Shown one piece after another: positions 23,979-35,108 of a stretch of 64,000 nt of DNA (within the stretch, counting starts at the first letter, position 1; each line of letters opens with the position of its first letter). The notes under the pieces were generated by a model. The model was given only the letters and a program-made list of their open reading frames with translations. It was not told the DNA's origin and searched no databases. The translations under genes and the position numbers were made by a program. Source of the DNA: Kwoniella bestiolae CBS 10118 (lineage: Eukaryota; Basidiomycota; Tremellomycetes; Tremellales; Cryptococcaceae). The stretch covers positions 4,668,001 to 4,732,000 of the forward strand of contig NC_089241.1 of assembly GCF_000512585.2 (NCBI RefSeq), in the 5' to 3' direction.

Positions 23979-24337
23979 AAATGCTTTTACTGTACGCTCC
24001 GCGAGACGGGAAACGAAAGATCGTCTCAGAAGGAGAGATAGGCCTCGCAAATTTCTACTGAATCTGATAACGTATCATTATGAATTCCTTATGTTACACC
24101 TATGTTGTGCTATCGACCCACTGCTTGCTACTGCGAGTCGTACTTCGCTGCTACGAAGCCGTCTATCCAGATTGCGTACGTCGTTTGAAGTACACAGTGG
24201 CTTCGAGTACAACCTTCTTTGGCCTAGCCTGATACAGTAGACATACGGTCTCGCCTTTCCTCACTTCTTCTTTTCAATCTACCTGTCAATATTCAGAGAT
24301 CATCAGTATATGCCCAAAGATCATCAATCACGCATGG

Positions 24338-25114
24338 ATGCCAGGATCCTACACCTCTAAAGACGGTGCCAACATACCGTACATGCAAGGATACGAACAA
24401 GGACAAGGTGATCTCGTGGTGATCAGCTCAGACAAGAGGGCATTCTGCCTCAAGAGCTCCAAGCTTGCTGAAGCAAGGTGCGCTATACGGTACTTTGGCA
24501 GGACACGAAAGCTGATAATATCATCGTTCTTTTACAGTAAGGTATTTCGGTACATGTTTGAAGTAGGAGATTCGAAGAAAGATAAAGAGCTCAAGTTGGA
24601 AGATACATCGGCCGGGCTCAACCTTTTCTTCTCATTCATCTTTGAACGCGCGACTGATCTAAACGGTGTTCGATGGTCAGTCATTCAAGAACCCGGAGAG
24701 ATCCTACTTCGTTATGAGGCATCTACATATGGATCAGGACTCTTGAGAAGGTACATCAAGTCTGGCGCATCAGGTGCCGACGTCTTCGAGCTCTTTCTCT
24801 TAGCCAGTAGATTCGACGAGGTCGCGATAGGTTTTTGGGTGATAGGTAACATAGGGGCTGCCTTGAGGTACAATTCCGTGGGATCGTTCTTTACGAGGGA
24901 TGATTGGCCTCAAGATCTACTCAGGAAACTCTCAGCTACATGGGTTGGAGCTTACGCCAAAGCCCATGTCTCGTGTCAGTCGAAGTATGAGTACGGTTCA
25001 AGAGTTTACTGGCGTGAGGTCGCTTGTGGCTTTCTTGAAAACGTGCTTGCTGTGAGTTTTTGATGCAGCGGCGCGAATGGACCTTGAGCTGACACACTGT
25101 ACGCATTCCAGTGA
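24338..25114 (+). CDS. BTB/POZ-like domain protein
   Basis: Small BTB-like protein of unknown role; BTB domains dimerise and often recruit cullin-3 substrates. Exons 24338-24477 (140 nt) and 24538-25051 join in phase, and the terminal exon begins with TGA at 25112, giving about 218 residues. The N-terminal half carries the BTB pattern GDLVVISSDKRAFCLKSSKL then SKVFRYMFEVGDSKK and NLFFSFIFE. The C-terminal half is helical and shares LATWVGAYAKAH-type spacing with its paralogs (WVWAYMKAHHA in the minus-strand copy). Exon 1 length and both intron phases equal those of the 29006-29806 copy. The BTB assignment rests on the D-x-V-I-x-S-x-D pattern and is moderately sure. Confidence 0.72.
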
Positions 25115-25322
25115 GAAAATATCATAAGCAAAACGAATAAAGATGGGACGGTTTGAGGGGGTTTGTCGAATGGTCGAGAATGTCTTTCATGCAGATGGTC
25201 AAATTAATTTCAGTGGTTCCATAGCTTGGACGTCCGCATGATATTCACTGGGCAGTGTGAAAATGACATTACATTCAATGGCTTCATGATCATCTCTACC
25301 AGGCTCAACTACATTCCCCCAT

Positions 25323-27273
25323 TTATTCTTCATACTTCTCGAGTCTCACCCTGCCTGCAAAAGGTTTCAAGCCCGCAGCTATTCTCTGCCCACCTACCAA
25401 GGCCGTCCAATCCATCGTATCTCCACCGTGGGCTCGAGCAGATAACATGTGTTGTTGAGCTACGTCCATAGTGGGCATGGGGACGTTGTGCGATTCGGCG
25501 AGTTGACGGATGTTCCTGGAAGGGAGTAGGCTTTTCAGCCTATGATACTCACATGTGATCATGTACAGATCGACAGGACAAGAGAAATGGTCTGAGTATG
25601 GGTGTAGCTTTGTCATGTATATCCAGAAACGAAGCAGAAAAAGATGCGATCCACCCTTATAAGATATTTCGCCTGAGAACTAAAAGGAGCAACTGCAACT
25701 CACCTAGCATCGGTAATACCCCCACCCAAGTTGAAACCACCCTCACTATTAAACCTATTATTCGTAATTCTATCCGCATATCTAATGAGCGCAGGCGACT
25801 TGTGCTGATCCTTGATCAATTCCACTAATTTATCTGACCCTACACCCGATTGATCACATAATGTGAAACATTCAGCTAGGAGCTCGATGAATCCCAGTTC
25901 GAGGGCGTTCCCTACGAGCCTATGAGGATACGAATATATCAGTATAAGACGAAACTTGTGTGCGTCGCAAACTTGTACCTGAAGGGCTAGCTATTCTGTG
26001 CGATGTGAATACAAGACTCACTTGAAACTCATAGCTCGCTCGACGTTACTCCCCAGATCCATCACCTTCCTTCCAATAGCAGGAACAAGCGCATGAGCAG
26101 CATGTTTCTTAGCGAAGTAATCGCCCGAAATGGCCAAAATCAAATCGGCAGTCTCGGCCGCTCGGGGTACACCAAATACGGGACATGAGAGGAAGACTCG
26201 GTGGGCGGACGATCGAGCGAGGTCTTCCAGTCGACCGGCTGTTGTTGGGTAGATCTGGGAGGTGGTATATATACATTAGTAAGATTCTCTCAACGATACT
26301 AGCCAGGTAGGGAGGAGAGGAAGAGATTTTGTTTTTGGGTGAGATGAGATATGGGATGAAGGGACTTACGGTACTGGTATCGACGAAGATGGTGGTTCGT
26401 CCTCTACCTCCGGGCTTGATACCATCTCCCGTACCTTTTTGGGTCTACTCGTTTCGTCCATTTATTAGCCAATCTCTCGACAGTCCACATGAATACTAAA
26501 AGATGTTTACACACCTCTTGACCTTGGAACAGCTGAGCGTAGACAGCTTCGACCGCCTCGTCATTTGCTAAAGAGGTTACGACAAGATCTGCACTGTAAA
26601 GCCATAAAGAGCATTTCAGCTATCGCACACAACAGCTCCTATGAGACCAAACTCACGTCCTTCCGATCTCCTCCAAGTCCGTCACTACCTTGTACGAGCT
26701 CTCGGGCACTTCATGCTCTGCAGCGTATTTTAGGAACTTGTGCATCCCGTCTTCTTTCCTGTTGTACACCATCAATGGGGGCTATCAGTAGTCGATGGAA
26801 TGTCAGCATTTGTAACGGGAGAAGATCCAAGTGAGAGCAAAACAGTAGGTGCAAAAAATGCTCGGATATACTCACCTGACCCTCCGAAGCCAGGTGTTTG
26901 GCCAGATTCGACGCCATCCTCTTACCCATCTCACCTAGACCGACGAAAGCGAGCTGGTCCTGTTTACGTGTCAATTGTCAACATCGAGCTTTATACAGTG
27001 TAATCCGCATTGAAAGACTAAAGCTTACATGAGCAGGTGTGGGGGTGGATGGTCTACATGACAGTATTCAACATCAGCATCTCTCATATCCTACATATAA
27101 TTGGGTTAGATGAGGGTTAGAACCCACCTCGAGAAAGGGATAGGTTCGGCAGGTTCATTCCCCTCTTCCTTTGGAGGTTCATATGTCCCACCGTGCAGAT
27201 CGATTGGATCTCCAATTCTTTCTACGGGGGGAGTCACTGGGTTCTCGTTGAAGTGAGCTTTGAGACCTGACAT
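25323..27273 (-). CDS. 3-hydroxyisobutyrate dehydrogenase-like NAD(P)-dependent enzyme
   Basis: Beta-hydroxyacid dehydrogenase family enzyme; family members oxidise 3-hydroxyisobutyrate (valine breakdown) or reduce related semialdehydes. Nine exons: 27273-27128, 27053-27029, 26959-26876, 26781-26657, 26593-26515, 26444-26370, 26254-26022, 25919-25704 and 25515-25323; all join in phase to about 391 residues. The nucleotide-binding signature is LAFVGLGEMGKRMASNLAKH, followed by PPLMVYNRKEDGMHKF, IFVDTSTIYPTTA and CPVFGVPRAAETADLILAIS. The catalytic-Lys helix is SFKLVGNALELGFIELLAEC and the C-terminal domain ends FNLGGGITDARNIRQLAES. The 48-residue Pro/Glu-rich N-terminus shows no evident mitochondrial signal, so the exact substrate is open. 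It is divergent from the ankyrin gene. Confidence 0.86.
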
Positions 27274-27658
27274 TGTGTGTTGTATCTTAGACGTGGTTTG
27301 AATATGAATGAGTGACAATGCGATGTGAGATGTGAGATTGTTTTTCTGTATCTGCTATAAGTGTATATACAAGCGAGGTTACTCTGTTCTATGGTGATGG
27401 GAAATGAAATATAATGACGTCCTCTTCTCTTCCGCACAGACACCCTCAGGGCCCCGATGCGGCAATTGCTGTACTCGGTTCCACGAGGTCTCCATGCATA
27501 TGCCATGTGACATGTAATAAACGCATTGAGCCGTTTACCCCGCACTCTTCGTATGATGCATGTAGCAACACAACATAGCAAAAGACGTGTTCATGATATA
27601 ACCTATGATTATATACCATACAACTCATATCATATAAACAATCATAACCCACCTCGAC

Positions 27659-28895
27659 ATGTCAGCACCAACAAGAGCAGCCCCACCACCACCACCACCA
27701 GCAGAAGTCAACGGGGATGATGATCAGGGTGCTTCAGCGAGTATGTCCAACTCTTGATTCTGTTATACGTGAATTACGCTTGGACCTACCCTCTGCTGAT
27801 CTTGCGTCGTATGATAGACGAAAGACTGCTGGCAGCTGCCAAGCACGATAATGAAGAGATGTTTGAGAGTGCTTTGAGAGAAGTGAAAGATGTGAATTAC
27901 GTTGATGGGTGAGCTACCCATACTTCTCCTTTCACAAGACAAGCAGGATATGGCATAGCTGATTGTTGAAAGTGTATTAGACTAGGTAACACAGGTGAGC
28001 TCAACGAGAGTGCAGTCAGTCACCTAGAAGATGTGCTTATAGGTCTAATCTACCATGTGTGATCTAGCTCTGCATTACGCGTGAGTATCCTCTCTTCCCT
28101 CCATGAACAAGCCACTCAACTGACCTAGGTGAGCCCACAGCATAATCCACGCATCAACATCGATACTTGAGCCTTTATTGGAACACGAGACATGCGATGT
28201 GGATATACGAAATAGGTTACAGGGAGACACACCTCTGCATATAGCAGTTAGGAATAGATGGGAGGATCACGAGGGGTTGAGGTTATTTCTGGGTGAGCTA
28301 GACTATCATAACGTTCTTGCATGTCAGCTAATCATATCATTCATACTTCTAGTCGGACACCTGTTAGAAGCAGGGGCAGATACGAAGTAGGTCTATCTCC
28401 TAGCCAGTACTGGATATCCAACTTGCAACGCAGATATCGAAGGAGCTGACCATCTCGAAGAATCAAAAATCGATATAACCAGAAACCCATAGATCTCCTA
28501 CCGCCCCCTTCCAATGATCCAGAATCAGACGACGAGAAGATCAGAGCGGCGATAAGAAGGACAGAAGCTGAGGAGATGATTGCTGATAAGGGTGATATCG
28601 TCGAGGGTGCGTGGATAATCATCCGATTAGATGTTTTCTTCTCGATTCCTTACTGCAACCTTCCTCGCTCCTACCGATCCGACCCTGTTCCTTCTCGCCT
28701 TTCTCCTTTCTTGCCGCTTCTCTGCCTCTTGTATCCTTCCTTTCGCCTTTTGCACCCCGGTCCCGAAGTCACCACGTACCCTCTCTCCGTCTTACTAGCC
28801 TACTTCCAGCAAAGATCAAGAGCTGACGTGGACTTCATTCGACAGATGACGACGATATAATCGATGCAAACGATATTGCGTCGGATTCTGACTGA
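27659..28895 (+). CDS. Small ankyrin-repeat protein
   Basis: Protein of about 193 residues with two to three ankyrin repeats, probably a protein-binding adaptor. Eight exons join in phase: 27659-27740, 27818-27908, 27981-27994 (14 nt), 28068-28080 (13 nt), 28141-28292, 28353-28386, 28461-28606 and 28846-28895. The N-terminus has a run of seven prolines from a CCA repeat. Repeat 1 reads NERLLAAAKHDNEEMFESAL then GLGNTALHYAI. Repeat 2 reads DVDIRNRLQGDTPLHIAVRN and HLLEAGADTKIKNRYNQKPI. The C-terminus is acidic (DDDDIIDANDIASDSD). The two micro-exons encode the core LGNTALHYA of the first repeat, which fixes them by homology. Confidence 0.85.
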
Positions 28896-29005
28896 TAGGA
28901 TGGGAGTTATTCTCATGTACATATGATGTATTGTATTTACAGGATTACTGTCTTCGCAATGATCCTTATCTCCCTATTTCCTTTCTCTCGCTTCGAGGTT
29001 GCTGC

Positions 29006-29806
29006 TCACTAAAGTCAACACCACCAAAACTAACGAACAAGTCAGCAAGTCAACACATCTGTTAAAGAGATCGAGAACGAGAACACTTACGGGTATTGCA
29101 CTCGTTATAAACTTGGCAGCTATGGCTGCCCAGTAGTCCTCTCGACGAATTCCTGAATCAGTCGCATGGTGGGCCTTCATATATGCCCAGACCCAATGTC
29201 CCGGCAAGTCCTCAATCAAATCGACGTCCCACTCATCGAGATCCCAGAAATTGGAGTTCCATTTGGCTTCGTCGGGATCGTATTTCCCGATCACCAAGAT
29301 CAGTTTAGTAGCGGTGAAGACATCATTAACCATCGCAGCGATCTCGAAGAGGTGGAAGTGATGTTCCAGTCCGAATAAAGCGAGGGATCCAAGCATCTTG
29401 CGAATTACCTCGGGTGTATCGTAGGTTTCACATAACTTGACAGCTTTCGTGAAAGCCTCCCAATCGGACTTGGTGAGCTTGAAGGTCGGTTGAGTCTCAG
29501 CGAAGAGGAAAGAGAGGTAGATTGAGAGTGTCGAGCTGGTGTGATCCAATTTAGGGATGTCGTCTGATCCGCAAGTGGAGACCATCGATTCAAAGACCGA
29601 GCTGGAAGTATGGAAATATGAAGTGGATGATTGAGCTTCACACGTTTGCATGAAGAGATGACTCACCTTGAAGCCTTGAGTACCCCACTATCAACTCTGA
29701 GCGTGATATCATCTGAGCTGACGATGACGAGATCTTTGGTGAAGTCGTTGAACATTTCATGGTAAGTGTATCGTTTACCACTCTTACTGGTATAAGTGAT
29801 CAACAT
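29006..29806 (-). CDS. BTB/POZ-like domain protein (minus-strand paralog)
   Basis: Paralog of the 24338-25114 gene. Exons 29806-29667 (140 nt) and 29601-29091 (511 nt) join with the same phases, and the terminal exon again starts with TGA (29008-29006), giving about 217 residues. N-terminal BTB pattern: KDLVIVSSDDITLRVDSGVL, SSVFESMVST, then STLSIYLSFLFAE. C-terminal part: EVIRKMLGSLALFGLEHHFH, TATKLILVIGKYDPDEAKWN and WVWAYMKAHHATDSG. Function unknown. It is the least degraded copy by eye. A short Thr/Ser start MLITYTSKSGKRYTYHE matches the YTSKDGANIPY start of the plus-strand copy, supporting this ATG. Confidence 0.75.
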
Positions 29807-30318
29807 GGTGGTTGATGTTGTTTGTACTGTACCGTTGTCGAGTAGATGAGTCGATGAGTAGATGAGTAAGGGGGAAAGGAAAGAAAGGAAAGAGTATGAA
29901 TGAAAAGTGAAGAGCAGAGTATCATATTGAAATATGATGATATATGAGGACAGCTCGAACAGGAGGAACTTAGCACAGGACAGATCAATCTCACGTCAGC
30001 GCACAGACACTGCACACTGTAAAGCCGAGCGAGATCCAGGCTCAGTCTGGACTAGTGTATCATTTAGGACGCACAGACCCATCAATCATCAATCATCACT
30101 CAACGTATATAAACATATACAGTATATATAAACACACTCGAACATTCTCTGTGTTATTTCCATTCTCTTCTTCCTTGTTGAACATACAGTATATCATACA
30201 TACAAGTTATACACCGACCCCCATCCTTCTTCCTTTTCCAACTCTCACTATCACTTTCTGAAACGAACACATTTTACCACATATACAACATATACAACAT
30301 CGAGTCACACACTACACC
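29807..30318. promoter_or_regulatory. Divergent promoter of BTB-like and F-box-like genes
   Basis: About 500 bp with TATATAAA-type sequences near 30106 and 30125 in a TAT/ACA-rich leader before the ATG at 30319. No gene was recognised within it. Confidence 0.4.
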
Positions 30319-32113
30319 ATGTCACCCAACCCCATCCTAACCGACGATGTAATTCTCCTCATCGCTCAAAACCTACAATCACTAAACTACCACAAGACAC
30401 TATCAAGCCTCTCTCAATCATCCAGAAACAACTATCAACTCCTCACTCCTCTCCTCTACCGACACATCATCTTAACAGATCATTCACTCCCCCACCTCTT
30501 CTCTCGAATTACCGATATCCCCCAAGAAGAGAAACACTTATTCTTCCAACCCATAAAGGAAGAAGAGGAAGACAACATCCTCCCTTCTTCCCTGAATCCT
30601 ACAAGAAGACTCCGAGTCCAGCTCAATCTCATATTCAAACTCACGATCGATACCAACTTCGAAGACTTCGATTATGACACCCTTACGACAATCTCCAAAT
30701 GCTTGTCATACTACTTCGCCGACCTACTGTTCCCCAATATCTCGAGATTGGTATTCACCGCCAAACATGGTACGAGTCGACGAATCGGGTTATTATCCTC
30801 CGACAGAGATACTCACCACCTCCTTCGAAATTTCTTGCCTGTCGCCTGTCAACCCAAATATATCTGCTGCGCCTTCAACGCCGATACGCCAGCATGTACA
30901 CGAGACCTATTATTACCGTTGTTCACATTGAACAGCGCTCATCAAGAGACTATCAATATCCACGATGCCAGGATCGTCAGAATGCCACCAAGGTTAGATG
31001 GTGGCAGAATTAGGTTCGGGAAGGTGGAGTGTCCTGTCAGTGCGAATAATGGGAACTGCCCTTTACCGGATCATCCCAAAGGGTGCGAGAAGAGGGAAAT
31101 GTTGATCAGGTTGGAAGAGTTGTATTATGATCACACTACTTCTCCTTTCAGTGTCTCCCAATGACATTGAAGAAAACAACAAGATCGGGCATCTCGCTCA
31201 GAAGAGTATCAAGGTAATCGAACGAACCAATCAAAGTGAAGGGCAAGACGAATTGACATACCATCAACTCTTTGAGGATGCGATGGAAAATAGCAATAAC
31301 GATGATGGTCATCCCCACTTTCACACCTCCGTTCCAATGTCGGCGAACCTCCTCAGCTTCTTCCAATCCGTCGCTCAGAACGGTGCGGTGGGCATGGGTT
31401 TCGGTCCGAATGGTACGACGCTCTTTCCTGTCGGTGGTTTTGGTCCGAATAATGCGCCTGGAGGAAATGGAAATACAAGTGCGACTGGCAGTGCAAGTGC
31501 AAATGCCAACAACGGTGCAAACGGTATTGATATCAACACTGGATCGGCAGCTGCGACTAATGTAGGAAACGCCAATACTGCTCACACTGGAGGGAACGTC
31601 AATGGATTAAGTGGCGGATCGTACTCCCAAAACATGCCATTCATGCCTGGTGGATTGGGGCTAAATTTCGGTACACCAAATATCGGTTCTATCTTCAACA
31701 ACAACAATTCTGCTACCACTACGACCAACATTGGAGGATCATCAACCAATCCCGGTGGTTCTGCCAATACCGGCAGAACATCGTCCACCTCTTTCACTTC
31801 GTTCTTCCAATCAATCACAACAGCAGGCACCAACGGTAACGGTAACGGAAATTCAACAACCTCAAATGGTACTGCTGGTAATCCTCAAAGCTCAGACGCA
31901 CCTTCTCCCGCTGCTCATGCTCACAACACCCAACCTCATGACCACGGTCCTGCTCAAGGACCATCTAATCATGCCAATTTTGATCACACCACCACCCGGG
32001 ACGAACCAGCTTCACGAGCTCACTTCGACGTTCATTTCGTTTATGGGGATACAGCGGATAGAGAGCCAGTATGTGAAGCTTGCGGGGGTGAATCCTTTGA
32101 TCTTTGGTATTGA
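30319..32113 (+). CDS. F-box-like N-terminal protein with Asn/Gly/Ser-rich C-terminus
   Basis: Probable two-part protein of about 581 residues. The first frame (30319-31152) begins ILTDDVILLIAQNLQSLNYH, an F-box-like opening, then LSSLSQSSRNNYQLLTPLLY and a leucine-rich body, ending REMLIRLEELYYDHTTSPFS. The continuation (to 32113) is in another frame: KSIKVIERTNQSEG, a long stretch rich in Asn, Gly, Ser and Thr, and a short C-terminal CEACGGESFDLWY. A 49-nt intron (31153-31201, donor GTCTCC, acceptor CTCGCTCAG) keeps the frame, but the donor is poor. The other reading is a +1 frame change before the stop at 31162-31164. No ubiquitin-ligase partner is evident. Confidence 0.65.
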
Positions 32114-32501
32114 CCTCGTATCAATCGTCAACTTTGTATGCTGACTTTGGGATCCGTATAGAACCGATTTGATCACGGAAACATAAACTTGGAGTTGCTT
32201 AGATGAACTGTTGCTTACAGGAAGATGATATCGTGAAAATGGATAGATATAGCTTTAGGATAATATTATATACAGATTACCGTAGGAGATACCATTGGCA
32301 TGTTATATCTTCGATACGCTGTGCGAGGCATGCCTCATCGAAGATTCTTGCAATGCCCTGTTGCAATATGTCTATCCCGATCCACATCGATTATAAAGAT
32401 TTCATCACAAAGCCCAAAAAACGAAAGAATAAAACCAGTCTTGTACAACAGCCAGGTCACTCCCATCCCAAGACAGAAACCGAACCAACTCAAGGCGGAC
32501 C
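32114..32501. other. Convergent 3' intergenic region
   Basis: Spacer between the F-box-like gene and the first secreted-protein gene; nothing recognised. Confidence 0.35.
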
Positions 32502-33209
32502 CTAGGCGGCTGTACTCTTCACTCTCTTGGGCTTGTACTGCCTAGCTGCCAATCTTTTCTCCGCGGTGGTCTGTCTCCTCACGATTGACCTCTTGAAAGC
32601 TCGAGCGGGACTATCGGGAGTACCGCATCCGCTGGTGGGTGCCTAGGTACGCCAGATCAGCAATCATTCCCACTGCCTACACTTAGACGTACGGTTCCAG
32701 ATCGAGGGCCGAGAAGCTGAGAGAAAGAGAGTCAAGGGACTTACCTGTTGAGGACACGGGGTGGTATTCCCTAGGGGATTATCGGCACGAAGGGATCCGT
32801 CAGGGTTGAAGTAACAGTTCGAACCACCTGTATAGCTGAGTTGCGTATATTCTATATCAGTACTCAATGGCATTTCCTTGTGTACAGTACCGCACTCACC
32901 TGCAAATGTAATACCGGGTATCAGAGTATCGATCCTGATACACGGATTTACCATTGAACGTCTCTGTACCTCTTGTAGCTGGACATTCGGCTTTCAGGAA
33001 GAACAAGGGAATCAGACAAGTCAATACAGTAGAATGGACTATCGGATGAAGTTGGGAGGGGCAGACTCGGACATACAATAACAGGTCATTCCGTTTGACT
33101 GGAATGTTCGAGGGGCGAGTTGCGGTTGAGTCTCAGAGGGCGAGAAGGCCGCGGTAGAGCCGAGGGAGGCTAGAGTGGTCAAGATGAGGGCGAGGGAGAG
33201 GGAGCGCAT
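32502..33209 (-). CDS. Small secreted cysteine-rich protein, copy 1
   Basis: Predicted secreted protein of about 151 residues. Exons 33209-33077, 32990-32900, 32835-32745 and 32642-32502 join in phase. A clear signal peptide (MRSLSLALILTTLASLGSTA) is followed by the shared motif ETQPQLAPRTFQS, then cysteines in MTCYSECPATRG, YYICS, GGSNCYFNPDGS, TTPCPQQ and SGCGTPDSPARAFKRS (about eight). The tail is strongly basic: FKRSIVRRQTTAEKRLAARQ then YKPKRVK, with Lys-Arg pairs that could be Kex2 sites. No known family recognised. It is a tandem paralog of the gene at 34343-35108 with identical exon phases and nearly identical exon lengths. Confidence 0.82.
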
Positions 33210-34342
33210 CGTGTGTTTAGATGATCAGTGAGGGTATAGGTATAGCTGGTATCAGAGTAAAGAGCTGCAGGTCATAAGTAAAACTTCGGAGAAAGCCATC
33301 ATCAATGTTCTTATATTGAATTGAAGCACTGAACATGAACCATCCCCCGGGCCCTATGTATTGTTTTGTTTACCTCAACGGGGCAACCACCACATCGAGG
33401 TGTAACACATGGTCACCCCTTACCGTAACAAACAGGAAACATCTCGGCATACATCGTGTCCAAGTACCGTATGTGCGTACTCTTTAGCAGCAGTTCGAGT
33501 TCCCAAATGATGCACCGTAACACCGGGACAGGGATAGGCACGGGGACATGCAATAATGGAATCGAATCATCTTAGAAATCCCGCTATGGCTCAGGAGCAC
33601 GATCGCGGCCGAGTAGCAGTGACGGTATCCATATGCAGTGATGGACTGTACAAGGGGTATATCGGGGTGCCGATCTTTGTGAATGATCGTCCCGCCCTAT
33701 CATGCACCCTGAGAGCACCTGTGATCGGGGATAAGACACGCTAAACCCATGAGTCGCACGATGCATTTCAAGAGGGAGGACATCTGTTGTAATCCACGGT
33801 ACCTGAGTTTGGATGCATAACACACAAAGTCCGAGAATGTTGAAGATGAGCAACACTACAAGACTTCACCCTCGATGAGTGTCTTTGAGATCCTATGGAA
33901 CTAATACGAGGACCAAAATATGTGGGGCTCAAGGTCAAGAATCAATCATCACACCTTGCACACACTTGTCGACAAGCTCCAGTCATCGTCCTTCCCATTA
34001 GGTATCATCTTGCGCAATCGGCTTCCACAATACTTCTCGATCTTATTATGGTCCTGGACTCTAGTTATTAGTACACGCCCTCGGACTTCCGCGGAACAAC
34101 AATATACCGTATCAGGTGCTTGCGATGCTCCCAATGGAAGCGTTGCTGTGCTCATCCTCACCCTCGAAATCCCAGATCTGATTATAATCTATATATGACA
34201 TGGCAACAGAAACCCAAAAATTAGAGAAAGAAACCACACCAATCTATCGACAAAGCTCCAAGACTGCAAGACCGAACGTCCTATTGTCCACCCGAGGTCT
34301 AATCAACGCAGACCGGACCGACATCTTATCTACCCGCTCGAT
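33210..34342. other. Spacer between tandem secreted-protein genes
   Basis: About 1.1 kb that must include the promoter of copy 1 and the 3' end of copy 2. Short frames on both strands show no recognisable motif. No direct-repeat remnant of the duplication was evident by eye. Confidence 0.4.
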
Positions 34343-35108
34343 CTAAGCGAACTTTGATGCCATCCTCGCCCTCTTGGCCTTCTTAGGGTTGTACTGCCTA
34401 GCCGCCAGACGCTTCTCCGCGGTTGTTCGTTTCCTGATGGTGGATCTCTTGAACGCTCGAGAGGGAGTTTCAGGTGTGCCACAGCCACTACTTGGGGCCT
34501 ACAATCGTTATCCAATACAGTCAGTCATGGTCAGGAGGTATACTCTAGATTCATCAATCGCCAACCATTGTCGTCAGAGTAAACCAAGACTCACCTGACC
34601 CGGACAGGGGGTAGTGTTCACTCCGTTCGTATGGTCGTTGTTCAAACTCCCATCATCGTTGTACCAGCAGTTCGAACCATCACTATAGCTGTTGGTGAAG
34701 TGCACAATCAGAGTCAGAATCAGATCGATCCGAATCGAATTGAATCATTGTTGTGATGAACATCCTTGCACCAGTGCATGGATCACTAATCAACACCGGC
34801 AAAAACTCACTTGCAAGTATAATACTCTTCATCCGAATACCTATCCGAATAGAACCCTCGAGACGAGAAGGTAGCTGATCCTCTTGTAGCAGGGCATTCG
34901 GCTAGATATTTTGGTTTTGGGATAAGTGATACGCTGTACCCACGAGAACGAATAGGGTTAGATCAAAACACTCACAATAACATGTCATCCCCATCGACTG
35001 GAACGTTCGGGGAGCGAGTTGAGGTTGGGTCTCGGTAGGTGTCCAGGCGGTTATGGAGCTGAGGGTGGATAACGTCGCTAGGATGGAGCAGAGGGCGAAG
35101 GATCGCAT
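34343..35108 (-). CDS. Small secreted cysteine-rich protein, copy 2
   Basis: Paralog of copy 1, about 157 residues. Exons 35108-34976 (133 nt), 34901-34811 (91 nt), 34688-34595 (94 nt) and 34498-34343; the first two have exactly the same lengths as in copy 1. Signal peptide MRSFALCSILATLSTLSSI, shared ETQPQLAPRTFQSMGMTCYS, then ECPATRGSATFSSRG, YYTCN, DGSNCWYNDDGS, TTPCPGQ and SGCGTPETPSRAFKRS. Basic tail TIRKRTTAEKRLAARQYNPK. A TATATATA element lies about 90 nt upstream (35194-35201). All mature-region cysteines of copy 1 are kept while loops differ, so both copies look functional. Confidence 0.82.

Noticed and set aside
31272..32144. Alternative-frame and antisense open frames over the Asn/Gly-rich tail
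   Set aside because: Shadows of a low-complexity coding region.
32817..32830. GTTCGAAC-like sequences as tRNA B-boxes (also near 34670)
   Set aside because: They lie within the secreted-protein exons (GGSNC codons) and no A-box or cloverleaf is present.
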